Source: Thermoleophilia bacterium (GTDB taxonomy: Bacteria; Actinomycetota; Thermoleophilia; Gaiellales; Gaiellaceae). Taken from it: a stretch of DNA of 43,943 nucleotides. Of the stretch, positions 33,691-42,583 are shown one piece after another. Positions within the stretch are counted from its first letter, which is position 1, and each line of letters starts with the position of its first letter. Made by a program: the position numbers and the translations under genes. The notes beneath the pieces are model-generated. The model was not told the origin of the DNA, searched no databases, and worked only from the letters and a program-made list of their open reading frames with translations. The stretch spans positions 1 through 43,943 of the forward strand of contig SHVL01000019.1 in the NCBI GenBank assembly GCA_009694305.1, given 5' to 3'.

Positions 33691-34284
33691 ATGAGCGAGC
33701 CCTCGCGCACCGCTCCACCCCGACGGACAGATGTCCGGATAGGGTCGTCCACGAACGCCTTGCAACCGATCTCCGGCGTCGAGAGAAGCCGCCATGCCGG
33801 TAGCGCCCAGTGGCTCGCCCTGCTCATGATCGCGGGAGCAGCGATCCTTGCCGACCAGCTGACAAAGGCGCTCGTCTCCCGACGGCTCCCGATCGGCGAG
33901 GTGGTCGCGGCGATCGGACCGTTCAGCATTCACCACATCCAGAACACCGGGATCGCCTTCGGGCTCTTTGCCAACTCGACGACGGCCGTGATCGTGCTCA
34001 CGGGTGTGGCGGTAGGAGCCATGCTCCTGGTTTTTTCGAGGACGGCCCGGCGACACCCTCTCGTGCCCGTCGCCCTCGGCCTCGTGATCGGTGGCAGCAT
34101 CGCGAACCTTCTCGATCGCGTTCGTCTCGGTCACGTCACCGACTTTCTCGATTTCGCCTACTGGCCGGCATTCAATCTCGCTGATACCTTCATCGTCGTC
34201 GGCGTCGGGCTGCTCTTTGCCTCGTTCGTCGCGGCCGACCGGGCAAGCGCGCGCGTTGGCACAGCTCCTCTTTCACGTTCCTGA
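33691..34284 (+). CDS. lspA: Lipoprotein signal peptidase
   Basis: 197 residues from the ATG at 33691, preceded by GAGGCGGAG. Cuts lipid-modified prolipoproteins in the membrane. Four helices are visible, starting LALLMIAGAAILADQLTKAL. The catalytic pair lies in NLLDRVRLGHVTDFLDF and NLADTFIVVGV. The cytosolic N-terminal tail of about 45 residues is longer than in E. coli. Its 3' end overlaps the RluD-type gene by 29 bases. Confidence 0.95.
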   Translation: MSEPSRTAPPRRTDVRIGSSTNALQPISGVERSRHAGSAQWLALLMIAGAAILADQLTKALVSRRLPIGEVVAAIGPFSIHHIQNTGIAFGLFANSTTAVIVLTGVAVGAMLLVFSRTARRHPLVPVALGLVIGGSIANLLDRVRLGHVTDFLDFAYWPAFNLADTFIVVGVGLLFASFVAADRASARVGTAPLSRS

Positions 34285-35152
34285 GCATCAGGCCGGGGCG
34301 CGGCTCGATCGCGTCCTCGCCGAGTGCCGGGAGATTCACTCGAGAGCGCTTGCCGAGCGCCTGATTGCAGCGGGGCTTGTGCTCGTCAACGGTAAGCCGC
34401 GCGCGAAGAGCTTCCGCCTCGAAGGAGGAGACGAGATAGCGGCAGACATTCCCGATGCGCAGCCGCTGAAGGGCGAGGCGCTCGACATCCCGATCGTCTG
34501 GGAGGACGAGCACCTTCTCGTCGTGGACAAGCCCGCCGGACTCGTCGTGCATCCGGCCGGATCGACGCGGACGGGAACGCTCGTCCAGGGCCTGCTCCGG
34601 CACGGAGCCGAGGGGGGCGACGACGACGACCGGCCGGGGATCGTGCATCGGCTCGACCGAGACACCTCCGGGCTCCTCGTGGTCGCGCGCTCGTCGGAGG
34701 CGTACGACCTCCTGCAGGAGATGATTCGCAAGCGCGAAGTGGAGCGAACCTATGCAGCCCTTGTACGCGGCAGGCCGCAGTCGGCCTCGGGGCGCATCGA
34801 AGCACCGGTCGGGCGCGACCGTCGCGACCGCACCCGGCACTCTCTCGACACGCCCACGCCCCGTGATGCGGTGACGTGGTTCGAGATCCGAGAGGAGATG
34901 GGCGACCACACGTTGCTCGACGTGAAGCTCGAGACCGGCCGCACCCACCAGATCCGGGTGCATCTCGAGGCCATAGGGCTGCCTGTGAGCGGAGATCCGG
35001 TCTACGGTGTCGCCGGCGACCTGGGGCTCGAACGCCAGTTTCTCCATGCCCGGCGACTCGTGTTCACGCACCCGCTGACCGGGGCCGGGATCGACATCTC
35101 GTCAGAACTCCCGGCCGACCTTTCGGACGCGCTCCACCTCGCGCGAGCCTGA
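34256..35152 (+). CDS. rluD: RluD-type 23S rRNA pseudouridine synthase
   Basis: 298 residues from a TTG at 34256, the only plausible start before the conserved FHVPEHQAGARLDRVLAE. An S4 RNA-binding domain (about 10-75) precedes the catalytic domain with HRLDRDTSG (Asp136 is the catalytic residue), LQEMIRKREVERTYAALV, and RTHQIRVHL. RluA/RluD-family enzymes modify 23S rRNA or tRNA. Following lspA is the standard place for this gene in Gram-positives. Confidence 0.93.
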   Translation: MAQLLFHVPEHQAGARLDRVLAECREIHSRALAERLIAAGLVLVNGKPRAKSFRLEGGDEIAADIPDAQPLKGEALDIPIVWEDEHLLVVDKPAGLVVHPAGSTRTGTLVQGLLRHGAEGGDDDDRPGIVHRLDRDTSGLLVVARSSEAYDLLQEMIRKREVERTYAALVRGRPQSASGRIEAPVGRDRRDRTRHSLDTPTPRDAVTWFEIREEMGDHTLLDVKLETGRTHQIRVHLEAIGLPVSGDPVYGVAGDLGLERQFLHARRLVFTHPLTGAGIDISSELPADLSDALHLARA

Positions 35153-35185
35153 GACGCCTACGCGAGAAGAAGTGCCACTCTCGGG

Positions 35186-35191
35186 TACAAT
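35186..35191 (+). promoter_or_regulatory. -10 element of the rpsB operon
   Basis: TACAAT, one mismatch from consensus, 136 bases before the rpsB ATG. No good -35 is seen. Confidence 0.55.
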
Positions 35192-35197
35192 CGGATG

Positions 35198-35326
35198 TTC
35201 ACGTTCCAACTACCCGACGATCAGTGTCAGGGCGGTGGTGCCGCGGCTCCGCGATCGGAGCCCGGTTCCGTCAGGACCCGTCGGAGCTCGACTTCTGAAA
35301 CCACACTGAAAAGGGGCTGGTCCCAC
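35198..35326 (+). promoter_or_regulatory. rpsB leader, possible r-protein regulatory RNA
   Basis: A leader of about 130 bases ends in the ribosome site AAAAGGGG (35310-35317). GC-rich inverted segments (CGGAGCCCGGTTCCG region around 35258-35272) could fold. rpsB leaders elsewhere bind S2 to lower translation; that this one does is inference only. Confidence 0.35.
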
Positions 35327-36553
35327 ATGGCAGTCATCTCCATGAAGGAGCTACTGGAGGCCGGAGTGCACTTCGGCCACCAAACACGTCGCTGGAACCC
35401 GAAGATGAAGCGATTCATCTTCAGCGAGCGCGGCGGCATCTACATCATCGACCTGCAGCAGACGCAGCAGCTCGTCGAGGACGCATACGACTTTGCCCGC
35501 AACATTGCGGAGCGTGGGGGCACGATTCTCTTCGTCGGCACCAAGAAGCAGGCCCAGGACGCTGTGCGCACCGAGGCCACTCGCGTCGGCATGCCGTTTG
35601 TCTGCAACCGCTGGCTGGGCGGCCTGCTAACGAACTGGGGCACCATTTCCAACCGGATCGCGTACCTGCACGACCTGCGGAGGCTCAAGAACGACGGCCA
35701 GCTTGTACTTCTGCCTGCCAAGGAGCGCATCACGATGGAGGCCGAGCTCGAGAAGCTCGAAGCCAACCTCGGCGGCGTGGCCGACATGAAGCGCCCGCCC
35801 GACGCGATCTTCATCGTAGATCTCAAGAAGGAGGCGCTCGCGGTCCGTGAGGCACAGCGCCTGCACCTGCCCGTGATTGCAATCGTTGACACGAACTGCG
35901 ATCCCGACGAGGCGCAGTTCGTGATCCCCGGGAACGACGACGCGATCCGCTCGTGCTCGCTCATCGTCAGGGCGCTCGCCGACGGTATTGCGGCGGGCCA
36001 GGCCAAGGTCTCCGAGAAGGACTTCGCTGCGAAGGCGGCAGCAGCCGAGACAGCAGCCGCCGAGGCCGCAGCAGCGGAGGTAGCGGCAGCCGCCGAGGCC
36101 GCAGCGGCACCGACAGAAGCTCCGGTCGAGGAGTCTGCTCCCGCGAGTACCGGTGACATCGTGGAGATCGAGGGAATCGGCCCGGCCTACGCAGACAAGT
36201 TGCGGGCGGCGGGGGTCGCGACAATCGACACACTGCTCGAGAAGGGCGCGATGCCCGAGGGTCGGGCAACGCTCGTCGAGGAGACCGGCATCGACGCAAC
36301 GCGCATCCTTCGCTGGGTCAACCACGCCGACCTCCTCCGTGTCTCCGGTGTCGGCCCCGACATCGCAGAGTTGCTCGAGGCCGCCGGCGTGGACTCCGTC
36401 CCCGAGCTTGCACAGCGGAATGTGGAGAACCTCGTCACGGGGCTGACCGAGACGAACGAAGCCCGAAGCCTCGTGAGTCGCGTTCCGAGTGCGGACGAGG
36501 TAGCCGACTGGATCGAGCAGGCGAAAGCGCTTCCGCGTATCGTCGCCCACTGA
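35327..36553 (+). CDS. rpsB: Ribosomal protein S2 fused to a DUF4332-like helix-hairpin-helix domain
   Basis: 408 residues against about 230-260 for a usual S2. Residues 1-223 are a full S2: [51 protein letters not shown] and the VDTNCDP block. An alanine/glutamate-rich linker follows (about 224-274). Residues 275-408 form a second domain with two helix-hairpin-helix motifs, [17 protein letters not shown] and [17 protein letters not shown], plus [13 protein letters not shown] and RRVPS-like [17 protein letters not shown], matching DUF4332. Such domains bind nucleic acid. Start at 35327 matches the S2 N-terminus; an in-frame ATG at 35195 precedes the message start. The fusion is read through without frame change. 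Confidence 0.94.
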   Translation: MAVISMKELLEAGVHFGHQTRRWNPKMKRFIFSERGGIYIIDLQQTQQLVEDAYDFARNIAERGGTILFVGTKKQAQDAVRTEATRVGMPFVCNRWLGGLLTNWGTISNRIAYLHDLRRLKNDGQLVLLPAKERITMEAELEKLEANLGGVADMKRPPDAIFIVDLKKEALAVREAQRLHLPVIAIVDTNCDPDEAQFVIPGNDDAIRSCSLIVRALADGIAAGQAKVSEKDFAAKAAAAETAAAEAAAAEVAAAAEAAAAPTEAPVEESAPASTGDIVEIEGIGPAYADKLRAAGVATIDTLLEKGAMPEGRATLVEETGIDATRILRWVNHADLLRVSGVGPDIAELLEAAGVDSVPELAQRNVENLVTGLTETNEARSLVSRVPSADEVADWIEQAKALPRIVAH

Positions 36554-36564
36554 AAGGAGACACG

Positions 36565-37368
36565 GTGACAGAGATCAGTGCAGGCCTCGTCAAGGAGCTC
36601 CGTGAGCTCACGGGCGCGGGCATGATGGATTGTAAGCGGGCGCTCCAGGAGACGGAAGGCGACCTCGAAGCCGCCCGTATCCTGCTCCGCGAGAAGGGCA
36701 TGGCGCAGGCCGGGAAGCGTGCAGGGCGCGAGACGACAGAGGGTCTTGTCGGCGTGGTCGTCGAGGACGGAGCCGGCTCGATCGTCGGGGTCGGTTGCGA
36801 GACGGAGCCGGTGTCGAAGAACGACGAGTTCCGGTCGTTCGCCGAACGCGTGTTGCGCGCGGTCCACGCCGACGGTGTCGCTGCGGCCGATGGCTTCGAC
36901 GAGGAGCGGCTCGGTCTGATGGGCAAGCTGGGCGAGAACATCGTCGTCGTCGGAGCAGAGCGGTACGACACGGGCTCCACGATCGTGGCCTACGTGCACC
37001 CGCCTGCCAACAAGATAGGCGTGCTCGTGGAGCTCGACGGTGGTGACGTGGCTCTCGCTCGCCAGCTTGCGATGCACATTTCGTTTGCGGCCCCGGAGTG
37101 GGCGACGCGCGAGGAGGTTCCTGCCGAGACGATCGAGGCGGAGCGGCGGGTGTATCTCAACTCGGACGAACTGCTCGCCAAGCCGGAGGCTGCGCGTGAC
37201 AAGATCGTGGACGGCATGTTGCGCAAGCGTTTCTTTGCAGCGTCTCCGGGAGGCGTGCTGGCCGACCAGGCCTGGATTCACGATCAGTCAACGTCCGTCG
37301 GCACGGCGCTCGCCGCCGCGGGTGCGACGTTGCTCGCCTTCAAGCGGATCTCGGTCGCCGGGTCGTGA
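36565..37368 (+). CDS. tsf: Elongation factor Ts
   Basis: 267 residues from GTG at 36565, with AAAGGAGA just upstream. EF-Ts recycles GDP from EF-Tu. The N-terminal UBA-like domain reads [20 protein letters not shown], with the Thr-Gly-Ala-Gly-Met motif. [11 protein letters not shown] and [17 protein letters not shown] belong to the core subdomains. It follows rpsB after 11 bases, the near-universal order, and overlaps pyrH in a GTGA. Confidence 0.97.
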   Translation: MTEISAGLVKELRELTGAGMMDCKRALQETEGDLEAARILLREKGMAQAGKRAGRETTEGLVGVVVEDGAGSIVGVGCETEPVSKNDEFRSFAERVLRAVHADGVAAADGFDEERLGLMGKLGENIVVVGAERYDTGSTIVAYVHPPANKIGVLVELDGGDVALARQLAMHISFAAPEWATREEVPAETIEAERRVYLNSDELLAKPEAARDKIVDGMLRKRFFAASPGGVLADQAWIHDQSTSVGTALAAAGATLLAFKRISVAGS

Positions 37369-38135
37369 GCGCGCAGGCAGACGACGCGGTGGTTCGGTCT
37401 CCTTCCGGTGCCGCCTCGCGCTTTGGCCGCGTCATCCTGAAGCTGTCGGGCGAGAGTCTCATGGGAGACAGGGAGTACGGTGTCGATCCGAACACGTTGG
37501 CTTCCATCGCCCGTGAGATCGTCGAGGTTCGCGCGGCCGGAACGGAGGTTGCGATCGTCGTCGGTGGCGGCAACTTCTACCGTGGCATGGCCGCCGCGGC
37601 CGAGGGAATGGATCGGGCTACAGCCGACTACGCCGGAATGCTGGCGACGTTGCTGAATGCGCTTGCACTCCAGGATGCCCTCGAGAGGGTCGGAGTCCAG
37701 ACGCGCGTGCAGTCCGCGATAGGCGTCTCCGAGATCGCCGAGCCATACATCCGTCGGCGTGCGATCCGCCATCTCGAGAAGGATCGGGTCGTCATCTTCG
37801 CGGCCGGCACGGGCAATCCGTTCTTCACGACCGATACCGCGGCGGCGCTCCGTGCCCTCGAGATCGGTGCCGAGGCGATCCTGATGGCCAAGAACGGTGT
37901 GGAGGGTGTCTACGACGGCGACCCCCACACCGACCCGAACGCCCAGCTACTCCGCGAGATAACGCACCTCGAGGCGATCGAGCGCGGCCTCCGCGTGATG
38001 GACACAACCGCGCTGTCGCTGTGCATGGACAACGACGTTCCACTCCACGTCTTCGAGCTCGCGGAGGGCAACATCGTCCGCGTCTCGGCGGGGGAGCGGA
38101 TAGGCACGATCGTCTCGACGCGAAAGGCGGAGTGA
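37365..38135 (+). CDS. pyrH: UMP kinase
   Basis: 256 residues from a GTG overlapping the tsf stop. Phosphorylates UMP to UDP. The amino-acid-kinase fold opens [19 protein letters not shown], then VGGGNFYRG (UMP site) and [17 protein letters not shown] (GTP/ATP site), with [14 protein letters not shown] as the family's conserved segment. A 22-residue N-terminal extension precedes the core. It uses the UMP made by the pyr enzymes encoded upstream in the window. Confidence 0.97.
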   Translation: MSAQADDAVVRSPSGAASRFGRVILKLSGESLMGDREYGVDPNTLASIAREIVEVRAAGTEVAIVVGGGNFYRGMAAAAEGMDRATADYAGMLATLLNALALQDALERVGVQTRVQSAIGVSEIAEPYIRRRAIRHLEKDRVVIFAAGTGNPFFTTDTAAALRALEIGAEAILMAKNGVEGVYDGDPHTDPNAQLLREITHLEAIERGLRVMDTTALSLCMDNDVPLHVFELAEGNIVRVSAGERIGTIVSTRKAE

Positions 38136-38136
38136 A

Positions 38137-38700
38137 GTGACTGCGATCGAAAATTTCCTGATCGACTGTGAGCTGCGAATGGACAAGTCGATCGGTGCTA
38201 CCCGCATCGAGTTCAACAGCGTGCGCACGGGCCGCGCGTCGGCTGCACTGCTCGACCGGATCACGATCGACTACTACGGTACGCCGACACCGCTCAACAA
38301 CATCGCCACGATCTCCTCGCCCGAGGCCCGGCTTCTCTCGGTCCAGCCGTATGACGCGACGCAGATCAGGGCGATCGAGAAGGCGATCCAGGAGTCCGAT
38401 CTCGGACTGATGCCGTCGAATGACGGCAAGCTGATCCGGCTGCCGATTCCGTCCCTCACCGAGGAGCGGCGCAGGGATCTCGTCAAGGTTGTCCGTCGCT
38501 ACGCCGAAGAGGGCAAGATCGCGATCCGGAATGTCAGGCGCGACGTGATGAAGCATCTCGAGGAACTCGTCCATGACGGTGCCGTCGGAGACGACGAGGA
38601 GCGCCGGGCCGAAGCACAGGTGCAAAAGCTCACGGACGAGCACGTGAAGAAGCTCGACGACCTCCTGAAACACAAAGAGGCCGAGATCATGGAGGTCTAG
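38137..38700 (+). CDS. frr: Ribosome recycling factor
   Basis: 187 residues from a GTG one base after the pyrH stop. The tRNA-like two-domain protein frees ribosomes after termination with EF-G. Conserved blocks are FNSVRTGRASAALLDRITIDYYG, PEARLLSVQPYDATQIRAIEKAI, IRLPIPSLTEERRRDLVKVV and NVRRDVMKHL. The C-terminal helix ends KHKEAEIMEV. Confidence 0.97.
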   Translation: MTAIENFLIDCELRMDKSIGATRIEFNSVRTGRASAALLDRITIDYYGTPTPLNNIATISSPEARLLSVQPYDATQIRAIEKAIQESDLGLMPSNDGKLIRLPIPSLTEERRRDLVKVVRRYAEEGKIAIRNVRRDVMKHLEELVHDGAVGDDEERRAEAQVQKLTDEHVKKLDDLLKHKEAEIMEV

Positions 38701-38751
38701 TGCGGGCCTCCTCGTCACCGTGAGCGGAGCCAAGAAGATCCACAACCAAAC

Positions 38752-38756
38752 GGAGG
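38752..38756 (+). promoter_or_regulatory. Ribosome binding site deciding the uppS start
   Basis: GGAGG lies eight bases before GTG 38765. The upstream in-frame GTG at 38720 has no such site. Confidence 0.6.
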
Positions 38757-38764
38757 TGGGCGTC

Positions 38765-39451
38765 GTGGCTCCACCGCAGACCGTTGCGATCATCATGGAC
38801 GGGAACGGTCGCTGGGCGGCCGGCAGGAACCTGCCGGTCGGGGACGGGCACCGGGAGGGGACACGTGCCCTGCGGCGGACAGTCGAAGCGGCGATCGACC
38901 AGGGCATCGCCGTACTGGTCGTCTACGCCTTTTCGACGGAGAACTGGGAGCGCCCTCCCGCCGAGGTCGCGACGCTCATGGAGATCCTCGGAGAGACGAT
39001 CGATCGTGAGTTGCCGGATCTCGCACTCCAGGGAGTACGAACCCGTTTTCTTGGCCGCCGTGACCGGGTGCCATCCCACCTGAGCGAGGCGATGGGAGAG
39101 CTCGAACGTTCCACGGCGCACCTCGAGACGCTCTGCCTCTGGATCGCGTTCGACCACGGCGGCCGCGACGAGATCGTTGACGCAGCCCGGCGGCTCATCG
39201 AGGATGGTCTCGCATCCGAGGAGGTTGACGAGGCGGCGATCGCGGCGAGGCTGAACGCGCCCGAGTTGCCCGAGATAGATCTGTTGATCCGGACGTCTGG
39301 AGAGTTCAGGATCTCGAACTTCATGATCTGGGAGACCGCGTACGCCGAGTTCGTCTTCACCGACACGCTCTGGCCCGATTTCGACTCCGAGGATCTCCGC
39401 TCCGCGCTCCAGGCGTTCGCCGCGCGCGACCGGAGGTTTGGAGGCCGATGA
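38765..39451 (+). CDS. uppS: Isoprenyl transferase (undecaprenyl diphosphate synthase type)
   Basis: 228 residues from GTG 38765. It adds isopentenyl units in cis to build the wall carrier lipid. Catalytic Asp12 is in IIMDGNGRWA, followed by GHREGTRALRRTVEAA, YAFSTENWERP, LLIRTSGEFRISNFMIWE and ETAYAEFVFTDTLWPDF, the five family blocks. The usual Gly in RTSGExRxSNF is present. Chain length (C50/C55 or longer) cannot be read from sequence. Overlaps cdsA in an ATGA. Confidence 0.95.
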   Translation: MAPPQTVAIIMDGNGRWAAGRNLPVGDGHREGTRALRRTVEAAIDQGIAVLVVYAFSTENWERPPAEVATLMEILGETIDRELPDLALQGVRTRFLGRRDRVPSHLSEAMGELERSTAHLETLCLWIAFDHGGRDEIVDAARRLIEDGLASEEVDEAAIAARLNAPELPEIDLLIRTSGEFRISNFMIWETAYAEFVFTDTLWPDFDSEDLRSALQAFAARDRRFGGR

Positions 39452-40239
39452 GCGCGTTCTGGTCGCGGATCGGGATAGCTCTCGTGCTGCTGCCGCTCGT
39501 CCTCGGCCTCGTCTGGATCGGTGGGTGGTGGCTCTTCGCTTTCGCCGTCCTCGGTGGCCTGACCGCGCTGCACGAGCTGTACATCATGGGGCGCGGCCTG
39601 CGGCCCATCGTGCTCGGCGGCTACGTGGGTTTGATCCTGACGCTCGTCGGGGCCGAGACGGGGAGCATCGTCTGGATGGTCGGTGGTCTGTTCTCGACTG
39701 TCCTCGTCGCGTTTGTGGTCTTCGGGTTCTCCGACGCTCGCCCGTCCGCGACCGCAGCGATCTCGCTGACCCTGCTCGGAGTCGTCTGGATCGGTGGAGG
39801 GATCGCCTCACTGCTCCTCCTCCGCGACATTCCCGGGAACGGCCGGCTCGCCATCTTCACCGTGCTGATCGCGGTGTTCGCCGACGACACCGTCGCCTAC
39901 GTCGTCGGCCGGTCGGTCGGGCGCCACAGGATGGCTCCGACGATCTCACCCGGAAAATCCTGGGAGGGGTTCGTGGGTGGCACGGTGGCCGCAATGGCCG
40001 TCGCCTTCTTCGCCATGTACGACCAGGGGTTCCTCACCGATCTCGAGGCACTCGTACTCGGCGCGGCCATTGCCCTTGCCTCGACGCTCGGAGACCTCTT
40101 CGAGTCTGCGATCAAGCGCGACCTCGGCGTGAAAGACTCCGGCCGCGTTCTGGCCGGCCACGGAGGTGTGCTCGACCGCCTGGACTCACTGCTCTGGGCC
40201 GGTCCCGTTGCCTTCTACGTCGTCCTTGCCCTTACATGA
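39448..40239 (+). CDS. cdsA: Phosphatidate cytidylyltransferase (CDP-diglyceride synthase)
   Basis: 263 residues with about eight membrane helices. The signature STLGDLFESAIKRDLGVKDS, then RVLAGHGGVLDRLDSL, near the C-terminus is the family's catalytic block with metal-binding aspartates. It makes CDP-diacylglycerol from phosphatidic acid and CTP. The order uppS-cdsA-dxr is conserved in many bacteria. Confidence 0.96.
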   Translation: MSAFWSRIGIALVLLPLVLGLVWIGGWWLFAFAVLGGLTALHELYIMGRGLRPIVLGGYVGLILTLVGAETGSIVWMVGGLFSTVLVAFVVFGFSDARPSATAAISLTLLGVVWIGGGIASLLLLRDIPGNGRLAIFTVLIAVFADDTVAYVVGRSVGRHRMAPTISPGKSWEGFVGGTVAAMAVAFFAMYDQGFLTDLEALVLGAAIALASTLGDLFESAIKRDLGVKDSGRVLAGHGGVLDRLDSLLWAGPVAFYVVLALT

Positions 40240-40261
40240 CATGCTGCCCGACAGGCAGGGT

Positions 40262-41344
40262 ATGTCCCTGAAACGGGTAGCCCTCCTCGGCGCCACCGGC
40301 TCGATCGGCCGTCAGGCGATCGAGATCATCTCGGCCCGGGATGACCTCGATCTCTGCGGCCTGATGTCCGGCTCACGGCCGCTCGATGCGCTCGGGGCGG
40401 CAAACGGCACCGCGCACACGCAGATAGGGGGGTCGGCCGTCTCCCTGCTCGAGGCCTGCGAACCGGACATCGTGCTCAACGCGATCGTCGGGTTCGCGGG
40501 TGTCGAGGCGACCCTGTGGGCGCTCGAGCAGGGCGTCACCCTTGCGCTGGCGAACAAGGAGAGCCTCGTTGCCGCCGGCGAGCTTGCCGTCGCTGCGCAT
40601 CGGCGGGGCGGAGGGCTGCTGCTACCGGTAGACAGCGAGCATTCGGCACTCTTCCAGTGTCTCGAGGGACGGGACCCGCAGACGGTCGAGGCGCTCGTCC
40701 TCACGGCCTCGGGAGGCCCATTTCGGGGGCGCTCCCGCGGTGATCTCGCCCACGTCACGGTCGCCGAGGCGCTTGCTCATCCAACGTGGTCGATGGGGCA
40801 GAAGATCAGCGTGGACTCGGCAACTCTCGCCAACAAGGGCCTCGAGTTGATCGAGGCTCACTGGTTGTTTGGCATTCCCTACGCGCAGATCGAGGTCGTC
40901 GTGCATCCCGGGTCGATCGTGCACTCACTCGTCCGTTTCCGTGACGGAGCGCTGCTCGCGCATCTCGGAATCCCTGACATGCGCGTGCCGATCTCTTTTG
41001 CCCTTGGATATCCCGACCGGCCTGCCCTGGCGGTCGAGCCGCTCGACCTGTCCGGCGGGCTCGACCTCCGGTTCGAGGCCGTGGACGGCGAAACCTTCCC
41101 GCTGTTGCCTCTTGCGCGGGCAGCGGGAGAGCGCGGAGGCACCGCCCCGTGTGCGTACAACGCGGCCAACGAGGTGGCCGTGGCGGCATTCCTCGAAGGG
41201 CGCGCGGGCTTCCTCGCCATCGCCGATACGGTTGCCGCGGCTCTCGACGAGGTGGACTGCTCCCCGGCCCGGGATCTCGATGATCTCGTCGCAGCAGATG
41301 CAGGGGCGCGTCGGGCCGCGGAACGGAGGGTTGTTCTCGGATGA
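40262..41344 (+). CDS. dxr: 1-deoxy-D-xylulose 5-phosphate reductoisomerase
   Basis: 360 residues from ATG 40262 (ATG 40241 would add seven). Makes MEP, the second step of the non-mevalonate isoprenoid pathway. NADPH site VALLGATGSIGRQAIEI; ALANKESLVAAGE; the metal/substrate block LPVDSEHSALFQCL, LTASGGPFRG and HPTWSMGQKISVDSATLANK; and NAANEVAVAAFL at the C-terminal helix bundle. Fosmidomycin is the known inhibitor of this family. Its GTG/ATG overlap with rseP and the nearby ispG join two pathway genes. Confidence 0.96.
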   Translation: MSLKRVALLGATGSIGRQAIEIISARDDLDLCGLMSGSRPLDALGAANGTAHTQIGGSAVSLLEACEPDIVLNAIVGFAGVEATLWALEQGVTLALANKESLVAAGELAVAAHRRGGGLLLPVDSEHSALFQCLEGRDPQTVEALVLTASGGPFRGRSRGDLAHVTVAEALAHPTWSMGQKISVDSATLANKGLELIEAHWLFGIPYAQIEVVVHPGSIVHSLVRFRDGALLAHLGIPDMRVPISFALGYPDRPALAVEPLDLSGGLDLRFEAVDGETFPLLPLARAAGERGGTAPCAYNAANEVAVAAFLEGRAGFLAIADTVAAALDEVDCSPARDLDDLVAADAGARRAAERRVVLG

Positions 41345-42549
41345 CGATCCTGATCTCGATCGTCGGCCTCGGATTGCTCATCTTCATCCATGAGCTCGGT
41401 CATTTCTCGGCGTCACTCGCTCTCAGAATGCGGCCGCGCAAGTTCTACATCGGTTTCCCGCCGGCGGTCGTCAAACACACTCGTAAAGGCATCGAGTACG
41501 GCATCGGGATGATCCCGCTCGGGGGTTTCGTGAAGATTCCGGGAATGCACCGTCCGGCTGCCGCCGATGTCAACCAGGCATTTGGCCGGGCAGTCGAGGA
41601 GGCCCCGGAGCTCGCGGGATCCGCAGACCGCCTGCGGCACGCACTCGCCGCCGGTGACCACGAGACGGCGAGAGAAGAGCTTCCCACTTTCGCCGGGCTT
41701 GCAGCGCGAAGTCACCTCACGGAGGCCGCCGCCCGTGAGGTCGAAAAGGGTGTGACCGACATCGGAGACGCGCTCGGGCCCGACGCCTACTGGCGCGCGG
41801 CGACGTGGCGGCGCGTCCTCGTCATCTTCGCGGGCCCGGCCGCAAACATCCTGTTCGCGATCGTGATCTTCACGGCGCTCTACATGACCGCAGGAGGCCA
41901 GGCGACAACGACAGTTGAAGGCGTGCGCCCTGGCAGTGTCGCCGCCGCAATCGGGATGCAGTCGGGCGACCGGATAGCCGCGATCAACGGTGTGCCGATG
42001 ACGGGACTCACGATCGCGCGTGCGATCGACTCGTCGGGAGGGAGGCCGCTGACCCTCGCCGTGGTGCGCGACGGTTCGCGGCTGACGCTCGGGCCCCGCT
42101 CGGCTGCGAAGGACAGGGGGATCTACCGGCTCGGTTTCGTTCTGGCCGGCGAGGGCCTTTCGGCACCGGCAGCAGCCGGTGAGTCGCTCCGGGTCACGGG
42201 GAGGATCTCACAGGACGTCCTCGCGTCTCTCGGCCAACTCGTCACGGGCGACGGCCGGAAGGACATCTCGAGCCCCGTCGGCATCGTTCAGGGGTCCTCC
42301 GACGCCGCGAAGGACGGCGCAGACAGCTTTCTCTGGGTGCTCGGGCTGATCTCGCTCTCGATCGCGCTGCTCAACCTTCTGCCGCTTCTGCCGCTCGACG
42401 GCGGCCACATCGTCTTCGCCATCATCGAGGGAGTCACGGGGCGGGCCGTCGCACGTGGCGTCTACGAACGCGTGTCGATTGTAGGCATCGGGCTCGTCTT
42501 GCTGCTCTTCGCGATCGGGCTGACAAACGACATCGGCCGGCTGTCGTAG
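41341..42549 (+). CDS. rseP: Site-2 protease RseP/M50 family
   Basis: 402 residues. Zinc motif HELGH at 17-21 lies in the first membrane helix, and LPLDGGH near residue 356 gives the third ligand. A central PDZ domain (about 190-270) reads VRPGSVAAAIGMQSGDRIAAINGVPM. The region between residues 70 and 145 is an unusual charged alpha-helical insert with no recognised motif. The enzyme cuts membrane-bound anti-sigma factors or leftover signal peptides. The next gene, the decayed aat, converges on it. Confidence 0.93.
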   Translation: MTILISIVGLGLLIFIHELGHFSASLALRMRPRKFYIGFPPAVVKHTRKGIEYGIGMIPLGGFVKIPGMHRPAAADVNQAFGRAVEEAPELAGSADRLRHALAAGDHETAREELPTFAGLAARSHLTEAAAREVEKGVTDIGDALGPDAYWRAATWRRVLVIFAGPAANILFAIVIFTALYMTAGGQATTTVEGVRPGSVAAAIGMQSGDRIAAINGVPMTGLTIARAIDSSGGRPLTLAVVRDGSRLTLGPRSAAKDRGIYRLGFVLAGEGLSAPAAAGESLRVTGRISQDVLASLGQLVTGDGRKDISSPVGIVQGSSDAAKDGADSFLWVLGLISLSIALLNLLPLLPLDGGHIVFAIIEGVTGRAVARGVYERVSIVGIGLVLLLFAIGLTNDIGRLS

Positions 42550-42583
42550 CCTGAAATCGTCGGCCGTTCGCCCGCCACGCGGC

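Noticed and set aside
35195-35326. 44-residue N-terminal extension of S2 from the in-frame ATG at 35195
   Set aside because: The ATG lies next to the -10 and before the expected start of the mRNA; the family N-terminus and the ribosome site fit the ATG at 35327.
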